From positions 62,001-126,000 of the forward strand of contig NZ_SMUV01000067.1 in assembly GCF_004358185.1 (NCBI RefSeq): 64,000 nucleotides of DNA, read 5' to 3'. The translations under genes and the position numbers were made by a program. Source of the DNA: Antarcticimicrobium luteum. Lineage in GTDB: Bacteria > Pseudomonadota > Alphaproteobacteria > Rhodobacterales > Rhodobacteraceae. Within the stretch, counting starts at the first letter, position 1. Each line of letters starts with the position of its first letter. The notes beneath the pieces are model-generated. The model was given only the letters and a program-made list of their open reading frames with translations. It searched no databases and was not told the origin of the DNA. Below, piece by piece: positions 43,317 through 52,285 of the stretch.

Positions 43317-45065
43317 ATGTCCAGTCCTGACACATTTGCCAGTCGCCGCACCCGGTTACTTAACCGCTGGTATGCCCGGCGGAGCAGACGGCAGCGCGGT
43401 GCAACCGGGTTCGTGTCGCAGCCCGAGCCGCGCACCATCGGGTCGTTCGCGCGCGGTCGGCAGCTGATCGCGGGCAATCTTCTGTTTGCCGGATACCTCA
43501 TCGAATCGCAGGACACCGCGCTGTGGGACGTTGCCGCGCCCAACGCCGCCTTTGACGCCGATCGTCACGGTTTCGCCTGGCTCGACGATCTGGCGGCGGT
43601 GGGTGACATGGCGGCGCGGGCCAGGGCGCAGACCTGGCTCTGGGGGTGGATTGCGGCGCATGGCACCGGACGGGGGCCGGGATGGACCCCGGATCTGGCC
43701 GGCCGGCGGGTGATCCGCTGGATCAATCACGCGCTGTTTCTGCTGCGCGGTCAGGACAAGGCGGCCAGCGCGGCGTTCTACCGCGCCCTCGCGGCCCAGG
43801 CCTGGTTTCTGTCGAAACGCTGGTCCGCCGCCGCCCCCGGCCTGCCCCGGTTCGAGGCGCTGACCGGGCTGATCTATGCCGGGCTGTCGTTGCAAGGGCG
43901 CGAAGATCTGGCCGATCCGGCGGTCAGGGCGCTGGCGCGCGAATGCGCCGCCCAGATCGACAGTCAGGGCGGTCTGCCCACCCGCAACCCCGAGGAACTG
44001 CTCGAGGTGTTCACGCTGCTGACCTGGGCGGCGGCGGTGCTGCATGACGCAGGGCGCGGTGTGCCGGGGCCGCATCAGGCGGCGATCGAGCGGATCGCCC
44101 CCACCCTGCGCACCCTGCGCCATGCCGATGGCGGGCTGGCGCGGTTTCACGGCGGCGGCCGCGGGCTGGAGGGGCGGCTCGATCACGCGCTCGCCGCCTC
44201 CCACGTCAAGCCGGGCCAGCCGGGCGGGCTGGCGATGGGCTATGCCCGGCTGTCCGGCGGGCGCACCAGCGTGATCGTCGATGCCAGCCCGCCGCCGCGC
44301 GGGCCGGCCTCCTACAACGCCCACGCCTCGACGCTGGCCTTCGAGCTGACCTCGGGCCGCCGTCCGCTGATCGTCAATTGCGGCTCGGGCGCCTCCTTCG
44401 GGGTCGAGTGGCGCCGCGCCGGGCGGGCGACGCCGTCGCATTCGACGCTCTGCCTCGACGGCTATTCCAGCGCCCGGCTGAGCGAGCCGGCGCGCGGGTC
44501 GGGCCGCGAGGCGCTGATCGACGGGCCGTTCCGGGTGCCGACCGAAATCTCGCAAATGACGGACGGCATCCGGTTTCAGGGCGGGCATGACGGCTATCTG
44601 CGCAGCTTTGGCCTGACCCATGTGCGCAGCCTCGATCTGTCCTTCGACGGGCGCGGTCTGGCGGCCGAGGATATGCTGCTGGCGGTCGAGGATGCCGACA
44701 AGCGCCGCTTTGACAAGGCGATGGACGCAACCGTGCTGTCGGGGGTGGGCTTTGACATCCGCCTGCATCTGCACCCGGAGGTGGACGCGGCGCTGGATCT
44801 GGGCGGCGCGGCGGTGTCCATGGCCCTCAAGAGCGGAGAAATCTGGGTGTTTCGCCATGCCGGCGGCCCGTCGCTCACGCTGGCGCTGCAGCCCAGCGTC
44901 TATCTGGAAAAGGGCCGGCTGAAACCGCGGGCCAGCACCCAGATCGTCCTGTCGGGGCGCGCGATGGACTATCGCACCCGTGTGCGCTGGTCGCTGAGCA
45001 AGGCGCAGGACACCGCCATCGCGGTGCGCGACCTGCACCGCGACGAGCCCGATTTTTCAAATTGA
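43317..45065 (+). CDS. Heparinase II/III-like protein
   Basis: A 582-residue protein with an N-terminal alpha-toroid part ([21 protein letters not shown]...[14 protein letters not shown]...[13 protein letters not shown]) and a C-terminal heparinase II/III-like beta-sheet part ([31 protein letters not shown]...[33 protein letters not shown]). Family members cleave uronate-containing glycans, but this rsmB-purH-linked version is conserved across Rhodobacterales and its substrate is unknown. No signal peptide is obvious; the basic N-terminus ([19 protein letters not shown]) is notable. ATG at 43317 is preferred to GTG at 43299 because of GAGAGGCAGAGC spacing. Confidence 0.8.
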   Translation: MSSPDTFASRRTRLLNRWYARRSRRQRGATGFVSQPEPRTIGSFARGRQLIAGNLLFAGYLIESQDTALWDVAAPNAAFDADRHGFAWLDDLAAVGDMAARARAQTWLWGWIAAHGTGRGPGWTPDLAGRRVIRWINHALFLLRGQDKAASAAFYRALAAQAWFLSKRWSAAAPGLPRFEALTGLIYAGLSLQGREDLADPAVRALARECAAQIDSQGGLPTRNPEELLEVFTLLTWAAAVLHDAGRGVPGPHQAAIERIAPTLRTLRHADGGLARFHGGGRGLEGRLDHALAASHVKPGQPGGLAMGYARLSGGRTSVIVDASPPPRGPASYNAHASTLAFELTSGRRPLIVNCGSGASFGVEWRRAGRATPSHSTLCLDGYSSARLSEPARGSGREALIDGPFRVPTEISQMTDGIRFQGGHDGYLRSFGLTHVRSLDLSFDGRGLAAEDMLLAVEDADKRRFDKAMDATVLSGVGFDIRLHLHPEVDAALDLGGAAVSMALKSGEIWVFRHAGGPSLTLALQPSVYLEKGRLKPRASTQIVLSGRAMDYRTRVRWSLSKAQDTAIAVRDLHRDEPDFSN

Positions 45066-45186
45066 GGCGCGAAACCCGCCGGAAATCCACCAGATCATGC
45101 TGCGCCGCGGCAAATGGGGTGGTTCTATCCCGGCGCGATATGGACTATGCCGCGCCCAGACATTTCCTGAGATCAAGGATCGACTC

Positions 45187-46776
45187 ATGACCGACCTGTA
45201 CCCTGTGCGCCGCGCCCTGCTTTCCGTCTCCGACAAAACCGGCCTGATTGATCTGGGCCGGGCCCTGGCCGCGCGCGGGGTCGAACTGATCAGCACCGGC
45301 GGCACCGCCCGCGCCCTGCGCGACGCCGGGCTTGAGGTGCGCGACGTCGCCGAAGTGACCGGGTTCCCGGAAATGATGGACGGCCGGGTCAAGACGCTGC
45401 ACCCGATGGTGCACGGCGGCCTGCTGGCGCTGCGCGACGACCCCTCCCATGTGGCGGCGATGGAAACCCATCTGATTTCGCCGATCGACCTGCTGGTGGT
45501 GAACCTCTACCCGTTCGAGGAAACCGTCGCCAAGGGCGCCGATTACGCCACCTGCATCGAGAATATCGACATCGGCGGCCCGGCGATGATCCGCGCCGCG
45601 TCGAAGAACCACGCTTTTGTCAACGTGGTGGTCGATGTCGAGGATTATGACAGGCTGCTGGCCGAGCTGGAGGCCAACGACGGCCAGACCACCTACGGCT
45701 TCCGCCAGAACCTGGCGCTGACCGCCTATTCGCGCACCGCCGCCTATGACGCCGCTGTCTCGGCCTGGATGGCCGCGGCGCTGGAGGAGGGGGCGCCGCG
45801 CCGCCGCGCCTTTGCCGGCACGCTGGCGCAGACCCTGCGCTATGGCGAGAACCCGCATCAGAACGCGGCCTTTTACGTCGACGGCTCGAACCGCCCCGGT
45901 GTCGCCACCGCCGTGCAGCATCAGGGCAAGGAGCTGTCCTACAACAACATCAACGACACCGACGCGGCTTTTGAGCTGGTCGCCGAGTTCGATCCCGAAG
46001 ACACTGCCGCCTGCGCCATCATCAAACACGCCAACCCCTGCGGCGTGGCCAAGGGCGCGACGCTGATCGAGGCCTATAAATCCGCCTTCGACTGCGACCG
46101 CACCTCGGCCTTCGGCGGCATCGTGGCGCTGAACAAGCCGCTGGATGCCGAGACGGCCGAAGAGATCACCGGCATCTTCACCGAGGTGGTGATCGCGCCC
46201 GGCGCCTCCGACGAGGCAAAGGGGATCTTCGCCGCCAAGAAGAACCTGCGCCTGCTGACCACCGACGGTCTGCCCGACGCGCGTGCCGGCGGGCTGACCT
46301 TCCGTCAGGTGGCGGGCGGCTTCCTGGTGCAGGACAAGGACAACGGCTTTGTCGGGATGGACGATCTGAAGGTGGTGACGAAACTGGCGCCCACCGAAGA
46401 GCAGATGCGCGATCTGCTGTTCGCCTGGAAGGTGGCGAAACACGTGAAATCCAACGCCATCGTCTATGTCCGCGATCAGGCCACCGTCGGCGTCGGCGCC
46501 GGCCAGATGAGCCGGGTCGATTCGGCCCTGATCGCCGCCAAGAAGGCCGAGCGCATGGCCGAGACGCTGGGCCTGGCGAAACCGCTGACCATCGGCTCGG
46601 CCGTGGCGTCGGACGCCTTCTTCCCGTTCCCCGACGGGCTGCTCGAAGCGGCGGCGGCGGGCGCTACCTGCGTCATTCAGCCGGGCGGGTCGATGCGCGA
46701 CGCCGAGGTGATCGCGGCGGCCGACGAGGCCGGGCTCGCCATGGTGTTCACCGGCATGCGCCATTTCCGGCACTGA
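45187..46776 (+). CDS. purH: AICAR transformylase / IMP cyclohydrolase
   Basis: A 529-residue bifunctional enzyme for the last two purine steps. The N-terminal IMP cyclohydrolase (MGS-like) half shows [34 protein letters not shown] and [16 protein letters not shown]; the C-terminal transformylase half shows [43 protein letters not shown] and [15 protein letters not shown]. Start ATG at 45187. lspA begins eight bases after its stop. Identity and length are standard. Confidence 0.98.
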   Translation: MTDLYPVRRALLSVSDKTGLIDLGRALAARGVELISTGGTARALRDAGLEVRDVAEVTGFPEMMDGRVKTLHPMVHGGLLALRDDPSHVAAMETHLISPIDLLVVNLYPFEETVAKGADYATCIENIDIGGPAMIRAASKNHAFVNVVVDVEDYDRLLAELEANDGQTTYGFRQNLALTAYSRTAAYDAAVSAWMAAALEEGAPRRRAFAGTLAQTLRYGENPHQNAAFYVDGSNRPGVATAVQHQGKELSYNNINDTDAAFELVAEFDPEDTAACAIIKHANPCGVAKGATLIEAYKSAFDCDRTSAFGGIVALNKPLDAETAEEITGIFTEVVIAPGASDEAKGIFAAKKNLRLLTTDGLPDARAGGLTFRQVAGGFLVQDKDNGFVGMDDLKVVTKLAPTEEQMRDLLFAWKVAKHVKSNAIVYVRDQATVGVGAGQMSRVDSALIAAKKAERMAETLGLAKPLTIGSAVASDAFFPFPDGLLEAAAAGATCVIQPGGSMRDAEVIAAADEAGLAMVFTGMRHFRH

Positions 46777-46783
46777 CGCCCAC

Positions 46784-47275
46784 ATGCGCTTTGCCATGCT
46801 GTTCTGGGCCGGATTCTGGGCCTTTTTGCTGGACCAGGCCAGCAAGTATCTGGTGGTGCACTGGATGGGGCTGGTGCGGCTGCGCGAGATCGACGTGCTG
46901 CCGCCGCTCCTGAATTTCCGGTACGGCGAGAACAGGGGCATCAATTTCGGCCTGCTCGACAGCGGGTCCGAGGCGGCGCGCTGGGTGCTGATCGGCTTTT
47001 CGCTGGCTGTGTGCGTCGCCGTCTTCGTCTGGACGCTGAGGCGGTCCGCGGGGCACCGGATGCAACTGTCCGCCGGGCTGCTGATCGGCGGCGCGCTGGG
47101 CAATGTGATCGACCGGCTGCTTTACGGCTATGTGCTGGATTTTCTCAACATGTCCTGCTGCGGCATCAATAACCCCTTCGTGTTCAATGTCGGGGACGTG
47201 TTCATCTTTGCCGGCGCGGCGGGCCTCATCCTGTTCGAGGACCGCATCGCCGATCGGCGGAAAAAGGCCCCGTGA
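46784..47275 (+). CDS. lspA: Signal peptidase II (lipoprotein)
   Basis: A 163-residue integral membrane aspartyl peptidase that cleaves prolipoproteins. Four predicted helices; catalytic Asps lie in GNVIDRLLYGYVLDFLN and FNVGDVFIFAGA (the latter normally NVAD). FLLDQASKYLV and FRYGENRGINFGLL are the other family motifs. Its substrates include the lipoproteins in this window (DUF3576, transglycosylase, DUF3035). Close behind purH and ahead of the DUF3035 gene. Confidence 0.93.
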   Translation: MRFAMLFWAGFWAFLLDQASKYLVVHWMGLVRLREIDVLPPLLNFRYGENRGINFGLLDSGSEAARWVLIGFSLAVCVAVFVWTLRRSAGHRMQLSAGLLIGGALGNVIDRLLYGYVLDFLNMSCCGINNPFVFNVGDVFIFAGAAGLILFEDRIADRRKKAP

Positions 47276-47328
47276 CCTTGCCCGGCAAATCGGTTAAACA
47301 CCCCTGAAACAGGCGGGAGAGAGTGGCC

Positions 47329-47847
47329 ATGCTGCGCCCTCTGGGTATTACGATCATGCTGGTTACGGCGGTCTCGGTCGCCGGGTGCTCGAGCAAAGGT
47401 CTGCGCAATCTGAGCGCGCCGGGCCCGGGCCCGGACGAATTCATGATTCTGCCGGTGAAGCCGCTGACCGCGCCCACCGACTATTCCGCCCTGCCTGCGC
47501 CCGATCCCGGCGCCGCCAACCTGGTCGATCCGACGCCGATGGCGGATGCGGTCGTGGCCATGGGCGGGCGCGCCGAGGCCACCGTGCCGGGCGGAGTTCC
47601 GGCCGCGGACAGCGCGCTGATCTCGGCCGCCACGCGCCATGGCGTCGAGTCCGGCGTGCGCGATACCCTGGCCGAAGCCGATGCCAAGTTCCGCAAGCGG
47701 CAGTCGCGCATGACCCGCGTTCGCCTGCTGCCGGTGGACCGCTATGAACAGGCCTATCGCCGTCAGGCGCTCGAACCCTTCCCGACGAACGAACTCTACC
47801 GCCGCGCCGGCGCCGGCACACCCACCGCACCGCCGGCAAAGCCCTGA
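47329..47847 (+). CDS. DUF3035 lipoprotein (BamF-like)
   Basis: A 172-residue lipoprotein. The signal MLRPLGITIMLVTAVSVAGCSS has lipobox VAGC with Cys20. The body shows the DUF3035 pattern GPDEFMILPVKPLTAPTDYSALPAPDPGAANLVDPTP. A DUF3035 protein has been reported as the alphaproteobacterial BAM-complex subunit BamF, to my recollection; I treat that as likely. I chose ATG at 47329; the GTG at 47323 is possible. Sits between lspA and two M16 peptidases, as in related genomes. Confidence 0.78.
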   Translation: MLRPLGITIMLVTAVSVAGCSSKGLRNLSAPGPGPDEFMILPVKPLTAPTDYSALPAPDPGAANLVDPTPMADAVVAMGGRAEATVPGGVPAADSALISAATRHGVESGVRDTLAEADAKFRKRQSRMTRVRLLPVDRYEQAYRRQALEPFPTNELYRRAGAGTPTAPPAKP

Positions 47848-47930
47848 GGCCGCTCACGTTTACGAGACTTTGACTTGAACCGGGGCGGGCCGCGCGTAGG
47901 TTGAAGTGCGCAGCAACGGAGAGATCCCGC

Positions 47931-49286
47931 ATGTTCAAGAATTTTGTCCTGATCGCGGCCGCATCGGGGGCGCTGGCCGCCTCTGCCGCCGCCGGTCGGG
48001 CGGCGGACCCGCAAGAGGCGGTGACCACCTTTTCTCTGGAAAACGGGATGCAGGTGGTAGTGGTCGAGGATCACCGCGCGCCGGTCCTTCAGCACATGGT
48101 CTGGTATCGCGTCGGCTCGGCGGATGAGCCGGTCGGCTCATCGGGGGTGGCGCATTTCCTCGAACATCTGATGTTCAAGGATACCGACAACATGAAATCG
48201 GGCGAGCTGTCCGCCACGGTGGCGGCCAACGGCGGTCAGGACAACGCCTTTACCAGTTACGATTACACCGCCTATTTCCAGCGTGTCGCCGCCGACCGGC
48301 TGGGACTGATGATGAAGATGGAATCCGACCGGATGACCCATCTGCGGCTGACCGAGGGCGACATCGCCACCGAGCGCGACGTGATTCTGGAAGAGCGCAA
48401 CATGCGGACCGAGAACAACCCGCGGGCGCTGTTCTCGGAACAGATGAACGCGGCGCAATACCTCAACCACCGCTACGGCGTGCCGGTGATCGGCTGGAAA
48501 CACGAGATGGAGGAGCTGGACCGCGCCGATGCGCTGTCCTTCTATCACACCTATTACGCGCCGAATAACGCCATCCTGGTGGTGTCGGGTGACGTGACGC
48601 CCGACGAGGTCAGAACCCTGGCCGAAACCTATTACGGCGTCATTCCCGCCAATCCCGACCTGCCGCCGCGCATCCGCTCGCAGGAGCCGCCGCAGCGCGC
48701 CGCCCGGCGGCTGGAGTTCCGCGACGCGCGTGTGGCGCAGGCCTATGTCAACCGTTCCTATCTGGCGCAGGAACGCGACCCGGGCGCGCAGCGGGAGGCG
48801 GCCGCGCTTTATCTGCTGTCCGAGATCCTCGGCGGCGGCCAGACCTCGTACCTGGCCGAAAAGCTGCAATTCGATCAGAAGATCGCGGTCTATACCGGCG
48901 CCTTCTACAATGGCACCACACTCGACGACACCACCTTCGATCTGGTGGTGGTGCCGGCCGAGGGCGTTTCGCTGGACGCGGCCGAGGCGGCGCTGGACGA
49001 GACGCTGCGCAGCTTTCTGCGCGACGGGGTGGACCCCGAACAGCTCGATCGGATCAAGCTGCAGCTGCGCGCCTCGCAGATCTATGAACGTGACGACGTT
49101 GCCGGCATCGCCAACCGCTATGGCCGGGCGCTGGCCGTCGGTCTGACCGTCGAGGACGTGCAGGCCTGGCCGGATCTGCTTCAGGCCGTGACCGGAGACG
49201 ATATTCTGGCCGCGGCCCGCACTCTCCTGCGCCGGGAGGATTCGGTCACCGGCCGGCTGATGCGTTACGAAGAGGTGACCCAATGA
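47931..49286 (+). CDS. M16 metallopeptidase, catalytic member
   Basis: A 451-residue zinc peptidase (pitrilysin/insulinase family). After a signal peptide (MFKNFVLIAAASGALAASAAA) the inverted zinc motif HFLEH at 75-79 and the distal Glu in TERDVILEERNM are present, so it should be active in the periplasm. The C-terminal half (Peptidase_M16_C) carries SEILGGGQTSYLAEKLQF. Its stop overlaps the next gene by four bases, so the two are coupled and probably form a heterodimer. Confidence 0.92.
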   Translation: MFKNFVLIAAASGALAASAAAGRAADPQEAVTTFSLENGMQVVVVEDHRAPVLQHMVWYRVGSADEPVGSSGVAHFLEHLMFKDTDNMKSGELSATVAANGGQDNAFTSYDYTAYFQRVAADRLGLMMKMESDRMTHLRLTEGDIATERDVILEERNMRTENNPRALFSEQMNAAQYLNHRYGVPVIGWKHEMEELDRADALSFYHTYYAPNNAILVVSGDVTPDEVRTLAETYYGVIPANPDLPPRIRSQEPPQRAARRLEFRDARVAQAYVNRSYLAQERDPGAQREAAALYLLSEILGGGQTSYLAEKLQFDQKIAVYTGAFYNGTTLDDTTFDLVVVPAEGVSLDAAEAALDETLRSFLRDGVDPEQLDRIKLQLRASQIYERDDVAGIANRYGRALAVGLTVEDVQAWPDLLQAVTGDDILAAARTLLRREDSVTGRLMRYEEVTQ

Positions 49287-50596
49287 GAACCCTGTTTGCG
49301 GCGCTGATTCTGACGCTGCTGGGCCTTCCGGCCCTGGCGGCGGTGAAAATTCAGGAGGTGGTCAGCCCCGGCGGTATCACCGCCTGGCTGGTCGAGGATC
49401 ACTCGATCCCCTTCACCGCGCTGGAGTTGCGGTTTCGCGGCGGCACCTCGCTGGACGCACCGGGCAAGCGTGGCGCGGTGAACCTGATGACCGGTCTGCT
49501 GGAGGAGGGGGCGGGCGATCTCGACGCCCGCGCCTATGCCCGCGAGCTGGAATCGCTGGCGGCCTCTTTTTCCTTCGACAGCGGGCCGGATTCGGTGTCG
49601 GTCTCGGCCCGGTTCCTGACCGAGAACCGCGATTCCGTGATGGCGCTGCTGCGCGATACGCTTCTCGCGCCCCGTTTCGACGCGGACGCCATCGAACGGG
49701 TGCGGGGGCAGGTCCAGTCCGGGCTGGCCTCGGACGCCAAGGATCCCAATGAGATCGCCGGCCAGACCTTCCGCGCGATGACATATGGCGACCACCCCTA
49801 TGGCTCGGACGGCAAGGGCACGCCGGAGTCCGTCGCGTCGCTCAGCCGCGACGATCTGGTGCGGGCCCATGGCGCGGTCTTTGCCCGCGACCGGCTTTAT
49901 GTGGCGGCGGTGGGCGACATCACCCCCGAGGCGCTGGGCGCGCTGGTGGACCGGCTGCTGGGCGATCTGCCCCGGGCCGGCGCGGCGATGCCGGGCAAGG
50001 CCGAGGTCACCATCGAGAGCGGCACCACCGTGGTGCCCTTTGCCACGCCACAGTCGGTTGCGCTGTTCGGTCAGCCGGGGATCGGCCGGCACGACCCGGA
50101 TTTCTTTGCCGCCTATGTGCTCAACACCATCCTCGGCGGCGGCAGTTTCGAAAGCCGCCTGATGACCGAGGTGCGCGAGAAACGCGGGCTGACCTATGGT
50201 GTCTATTCCTATCTGGTGCCGCGCGATCTGGCCTCGGTCTATATGGGCAGCGTCGCCTCGGCCAATGGCCGCATCGGCGAGGCGGTTCAGGTGATCCGGG
50301 ACGAATGGGCGCGTCTGGCCCGTGACGGGGTGACGGCGGAGGAGCTGGACAAGGCCAAGACCTATCTGACCGGCGCCTATCCGCTGCGGTTCGACGGCAA
50401 CGAGCGGATCGCCAGCATCCTCGTGGGGATGCAGATGGACGATCTGCCGATCGATTATGTGACCACCCGCAACGACAAGGTGAACGCGGTGACGCTCGGT
50501 GACGCAAACCGCGTTGCGGCGGATCTGCTGAAACCCGATCAGCTGCGCTTTGTCGTGGTGGGCGAGCCCGAGGGGCTGGAGAGCACCACCAACTAG
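49283..50596 (+). CDS. M16 family protein, non-catalytic partner
   Basis: A 437-residue secreted M16-fold protein (signal peptide MRTLFAALILTLLGLPALA). It has the family beta-alpha layout and the NTILGGGSFESRLMTEVREKRGLTYGVYSY stretch in the C-terminal half, but the HxxEH zinc motif is replaced by NLMTGLLEEGAG, so it cannot bind zinc. It starts inside the stop codon of the catalytic M16 gene, fitting an active/inactive heterodimer as in mitochondrial processing peptidase. Confidence 0.9.
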   Translation: MRTLFAALILTLLGLPALAAVKIQEVVSPGGITAWLVEDHSIPFTALELRFRGGTSLDAPGKRGAVNLMTGLLEEGAGDLDARAYARELESLAASFSFDSGPDSVSVSARFLTENRDSVMALLRDTLLAPRFDADAIERVRGQVQSGLASDAKDPNEIAGQTFRAMTYGDHPYGSDGKGTPESVASLSRDDLVRAHGAVFARDRLYVAAVGDITPEALGALVDRLLGDLPRAGAAMPGKAEVTIESGTTVVPFATPQSVALFGQPGIGRHDPDFFAAYVLNTILGGGSFESRLMTEVREKRGLTYGVYSYLVPRDLASVYMGSVASANGRIGEAVQVIRDEWARLARDGVTAEELDKAKTYLTGAYPLRFDGNERIASILVGMQMDDLPIDYVTTRNDKVNAVTLGDANRVAADLLKPDQLRFVVVGEPEGLESTTN

Positions 50597-50732
50597 GCTG
50601 TCGCCGTTCACAAGCCGCGCAAACGCCCCGGACCGTGGGCCGGCGCCGGCGCGGTGCGCTTCGGGCTTGATTCCGCGCTGGGGGCGCAGGTTCGAAGGCT
50701 CGCCTCGGACCGATGTCGCTGGGCAGGTGTTC

Positions 50733-51584
50733 TTACACGCCGCGGTCGCGGTCCCAGCGGCCGCGCGGCTGCCAGAGCGGTGTCTTCACCGTCAGCGCCA
50801 CCGCCGTATAAATCGCAAACCCCAACGGGTCGCGCAGCATCAGCCCGACCTTCTGGGCCGCACCCGGCGCGGTCTGCCCGGCATTCCGTACAAGATCGGG
50901 CCGTTTTTCCCCAAGTTCGGCCAGCCCCCGGTTCTGCCGCCGCCGTACCCGCACCAGCGCGCCGAAACCCTCGGCGATGGGCCAGGAAAACGCATCCGGC
51001 ACCCTGACCATCTCTTCCGCCGCGAAATGGCTGCGGATGAAGATATCGTCCGAGATCACCTCCGGAATCTCATCCCAGCGCGCCCGCCCCGCGCTATTCA
51101 CCGCCGCGATGCCGCAGCCCGGCACGCCCCGGGCCATGAACGGCAGCCGTGCCCAGAACCGGGCATAGAGGCGCGAGACATAGCTGCGCGCGCGGCGAAT
51201 GCGGAACTGGCCGCTGGCATAGGTGGGCGCGGGCCGGTCCACCGCGCGCGCCAGCGCTGCGATCAGACCGGGCGAGACATGAATGTCGGCGTCCATGAAG
51301 ACCAGGTTCGGGTTGGCGGCGGCGGCGATACCGGCATTCAGCGCTGCGGTCTTGCTGCCCTCGGCCAGTTCGATGATCCGAAACCGCCAGCCCCGCGCGG
51401 CAAAGTCGGGGGCCAGCGCCCGCGCCTCTGCCGCTGTGGCGTCTTGGCAGCCATTGGGCACCACAATCACCTCGACCGGATGGTCCGCCTCCATCCCTGC
51501 CGGGTCGTCCGATTTCAGCAGGTGGCGCAGGCTGTCGCCGATGAACCCCTCTTCGTTGTAGGCGGGGACGAGGATGCTGATCAT
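50733..51584 (-). CDS. GT2-family glycosyltransferase
   Basis: A 283-residue enzyme. The GT-A domain shows ISILVPAYNEEGFIGDSLRHLL, a VIVVPNGCQDATA segment, FMDADIHVSPGLIAAL with the DxD metal site, and SDDIFIRSHF downstream. The C-terminal part has hydrophobic stretches that may associate it with the membrane. Likely builds a surface polysaccharide. It starts inside the stop codon of the polysaccharide deacetylase gene (ATGA), so both proteins probably work on the same glycan. Confidence 0.85.
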   Translation of the reverse strand: MISILVPAYNEEGFIGDSLRHLLKSDDPAGMEADHPVEVIVVPNGCQDATAAEARALAPDFAARGWRFRIIELAEGSKTAALNAGIAAAANPNLVFMDADIHVSPGLIAALARAVDRPAPTYASGQFRIRRARSYVSRLYARFWARLPFMARGVPGCGIAAVNSAGRARWDEIPEVISDDIFIRSHFAAEEMVRVPDAFSWPIAEGFGALVRVRRRQNRGLAELGEKRPDLVRNAGQTAPGAAQKVGLMLRDPLGFAIYTAVALTVKTPLWQPRGRWDRDRGV

Positions 51585-52282
51585 GTCGCTGCCCGCGCCG
51601 GCAGCAGCCGCTTGCGCATCAGCCCCAGCAGGCGTCGCGTGCGGCGCCCATAGGGGACCAGGCCGCGCAGGGCCTCTTCCAACTGCGCATTGTCCATTTC
51701 GCCCTCGATGCAGTTGCGCGGGCGCAGGAAGCGGGTGTTGCGGCACTGCCCCCGGTCCGAGGTGTAGAGCGCCTCGAACCCTTCGGCGTCGACCGCCTCG
51801 GTGACGCGGCGGTCATAGGCACCGAAGGGCGCGGCGGCGAGCGTCACCGGCGCGCCCGCCAGCTCGGCCAGCCTTTGCCGCGCATCGCGATACTCCGCCT
51901 GCCGCCCAGCCGCATCCAGTCTGCGCCAGTCGCGGTGGGTCGCCCCGTGCAGCCCGATGGTATGGCCCGCCTGCGCCAGCCTGCGCACATCCGCCTCGGA
52001 CAGAGAGCCGGGCGTACCGATCCGCGCGCTCAGCAGGAAGAACGTGGCGCGCAGCCCGCGTTTCTCCAGCTCCGGCAGGGCGATCTCGGCATCCGAGGCA
52101 TTGCCGTCGTCGAAGGTGATCTCGGGCGCAGTGGTGCCCATGCCGGTGATCCGGTCGAGAATCTCGCAAAACCGCGCGCGCGACAGCCAGAACACCGCTT
52201 CGCCGGGCTCCAGCTCCCGCTGGGGCTCACCGATCCCGTGGAAGATCAGGACAGAGCGTTTCTGGTCCGGGCTGCGTTCCAT
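51581..52282 (-). CDS. Polysaccharide deacetylase family protein
   Basis: A 233-residue NodB-homology enzyme. The metal motif TFDDG (Asp pair) and HGATH (zinc His pair) are present, followed by APFGAYD near the C-terminus. It should remove N-acetyl groups from an amino-sugar polymer, but no signal peptide is visible. It begins three bases after the ALDH16 stop and overlaps the GT2 start by four bases, so it may be read from the deoC-ALDH16 transcript. Confidence 0.83.
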   Translation of the reverse strand: MERSPDQKRSVLIFHGIGEPQRELEPGEAVFWLSRARFCEILDRITGMGTTAPEITFDDGNASDAEIALPELEKRGLRATFFLLSARIGTPGSLSEADVRRLAQAGHTIGLHGATHRDWRRLDAAGRQAEYRDARQRLAELAGAPVTLAAAPFGAYDRRVTEAVDAEGFEALYTSDRGQCRNTRFLRPRNCIEGEMDNAQLEEALRGLVPYGRRTRRLLGLMRKRLLPARAAT

Positions 52283-52285
52283 CCC

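Noticed and set aside
47870-47902. TTGACT with a weak -10 before the first M16 gene
   Set aside because: The best -10 (TAGGTT) matches only three bases and needs a long spacer; not supported enough to list.
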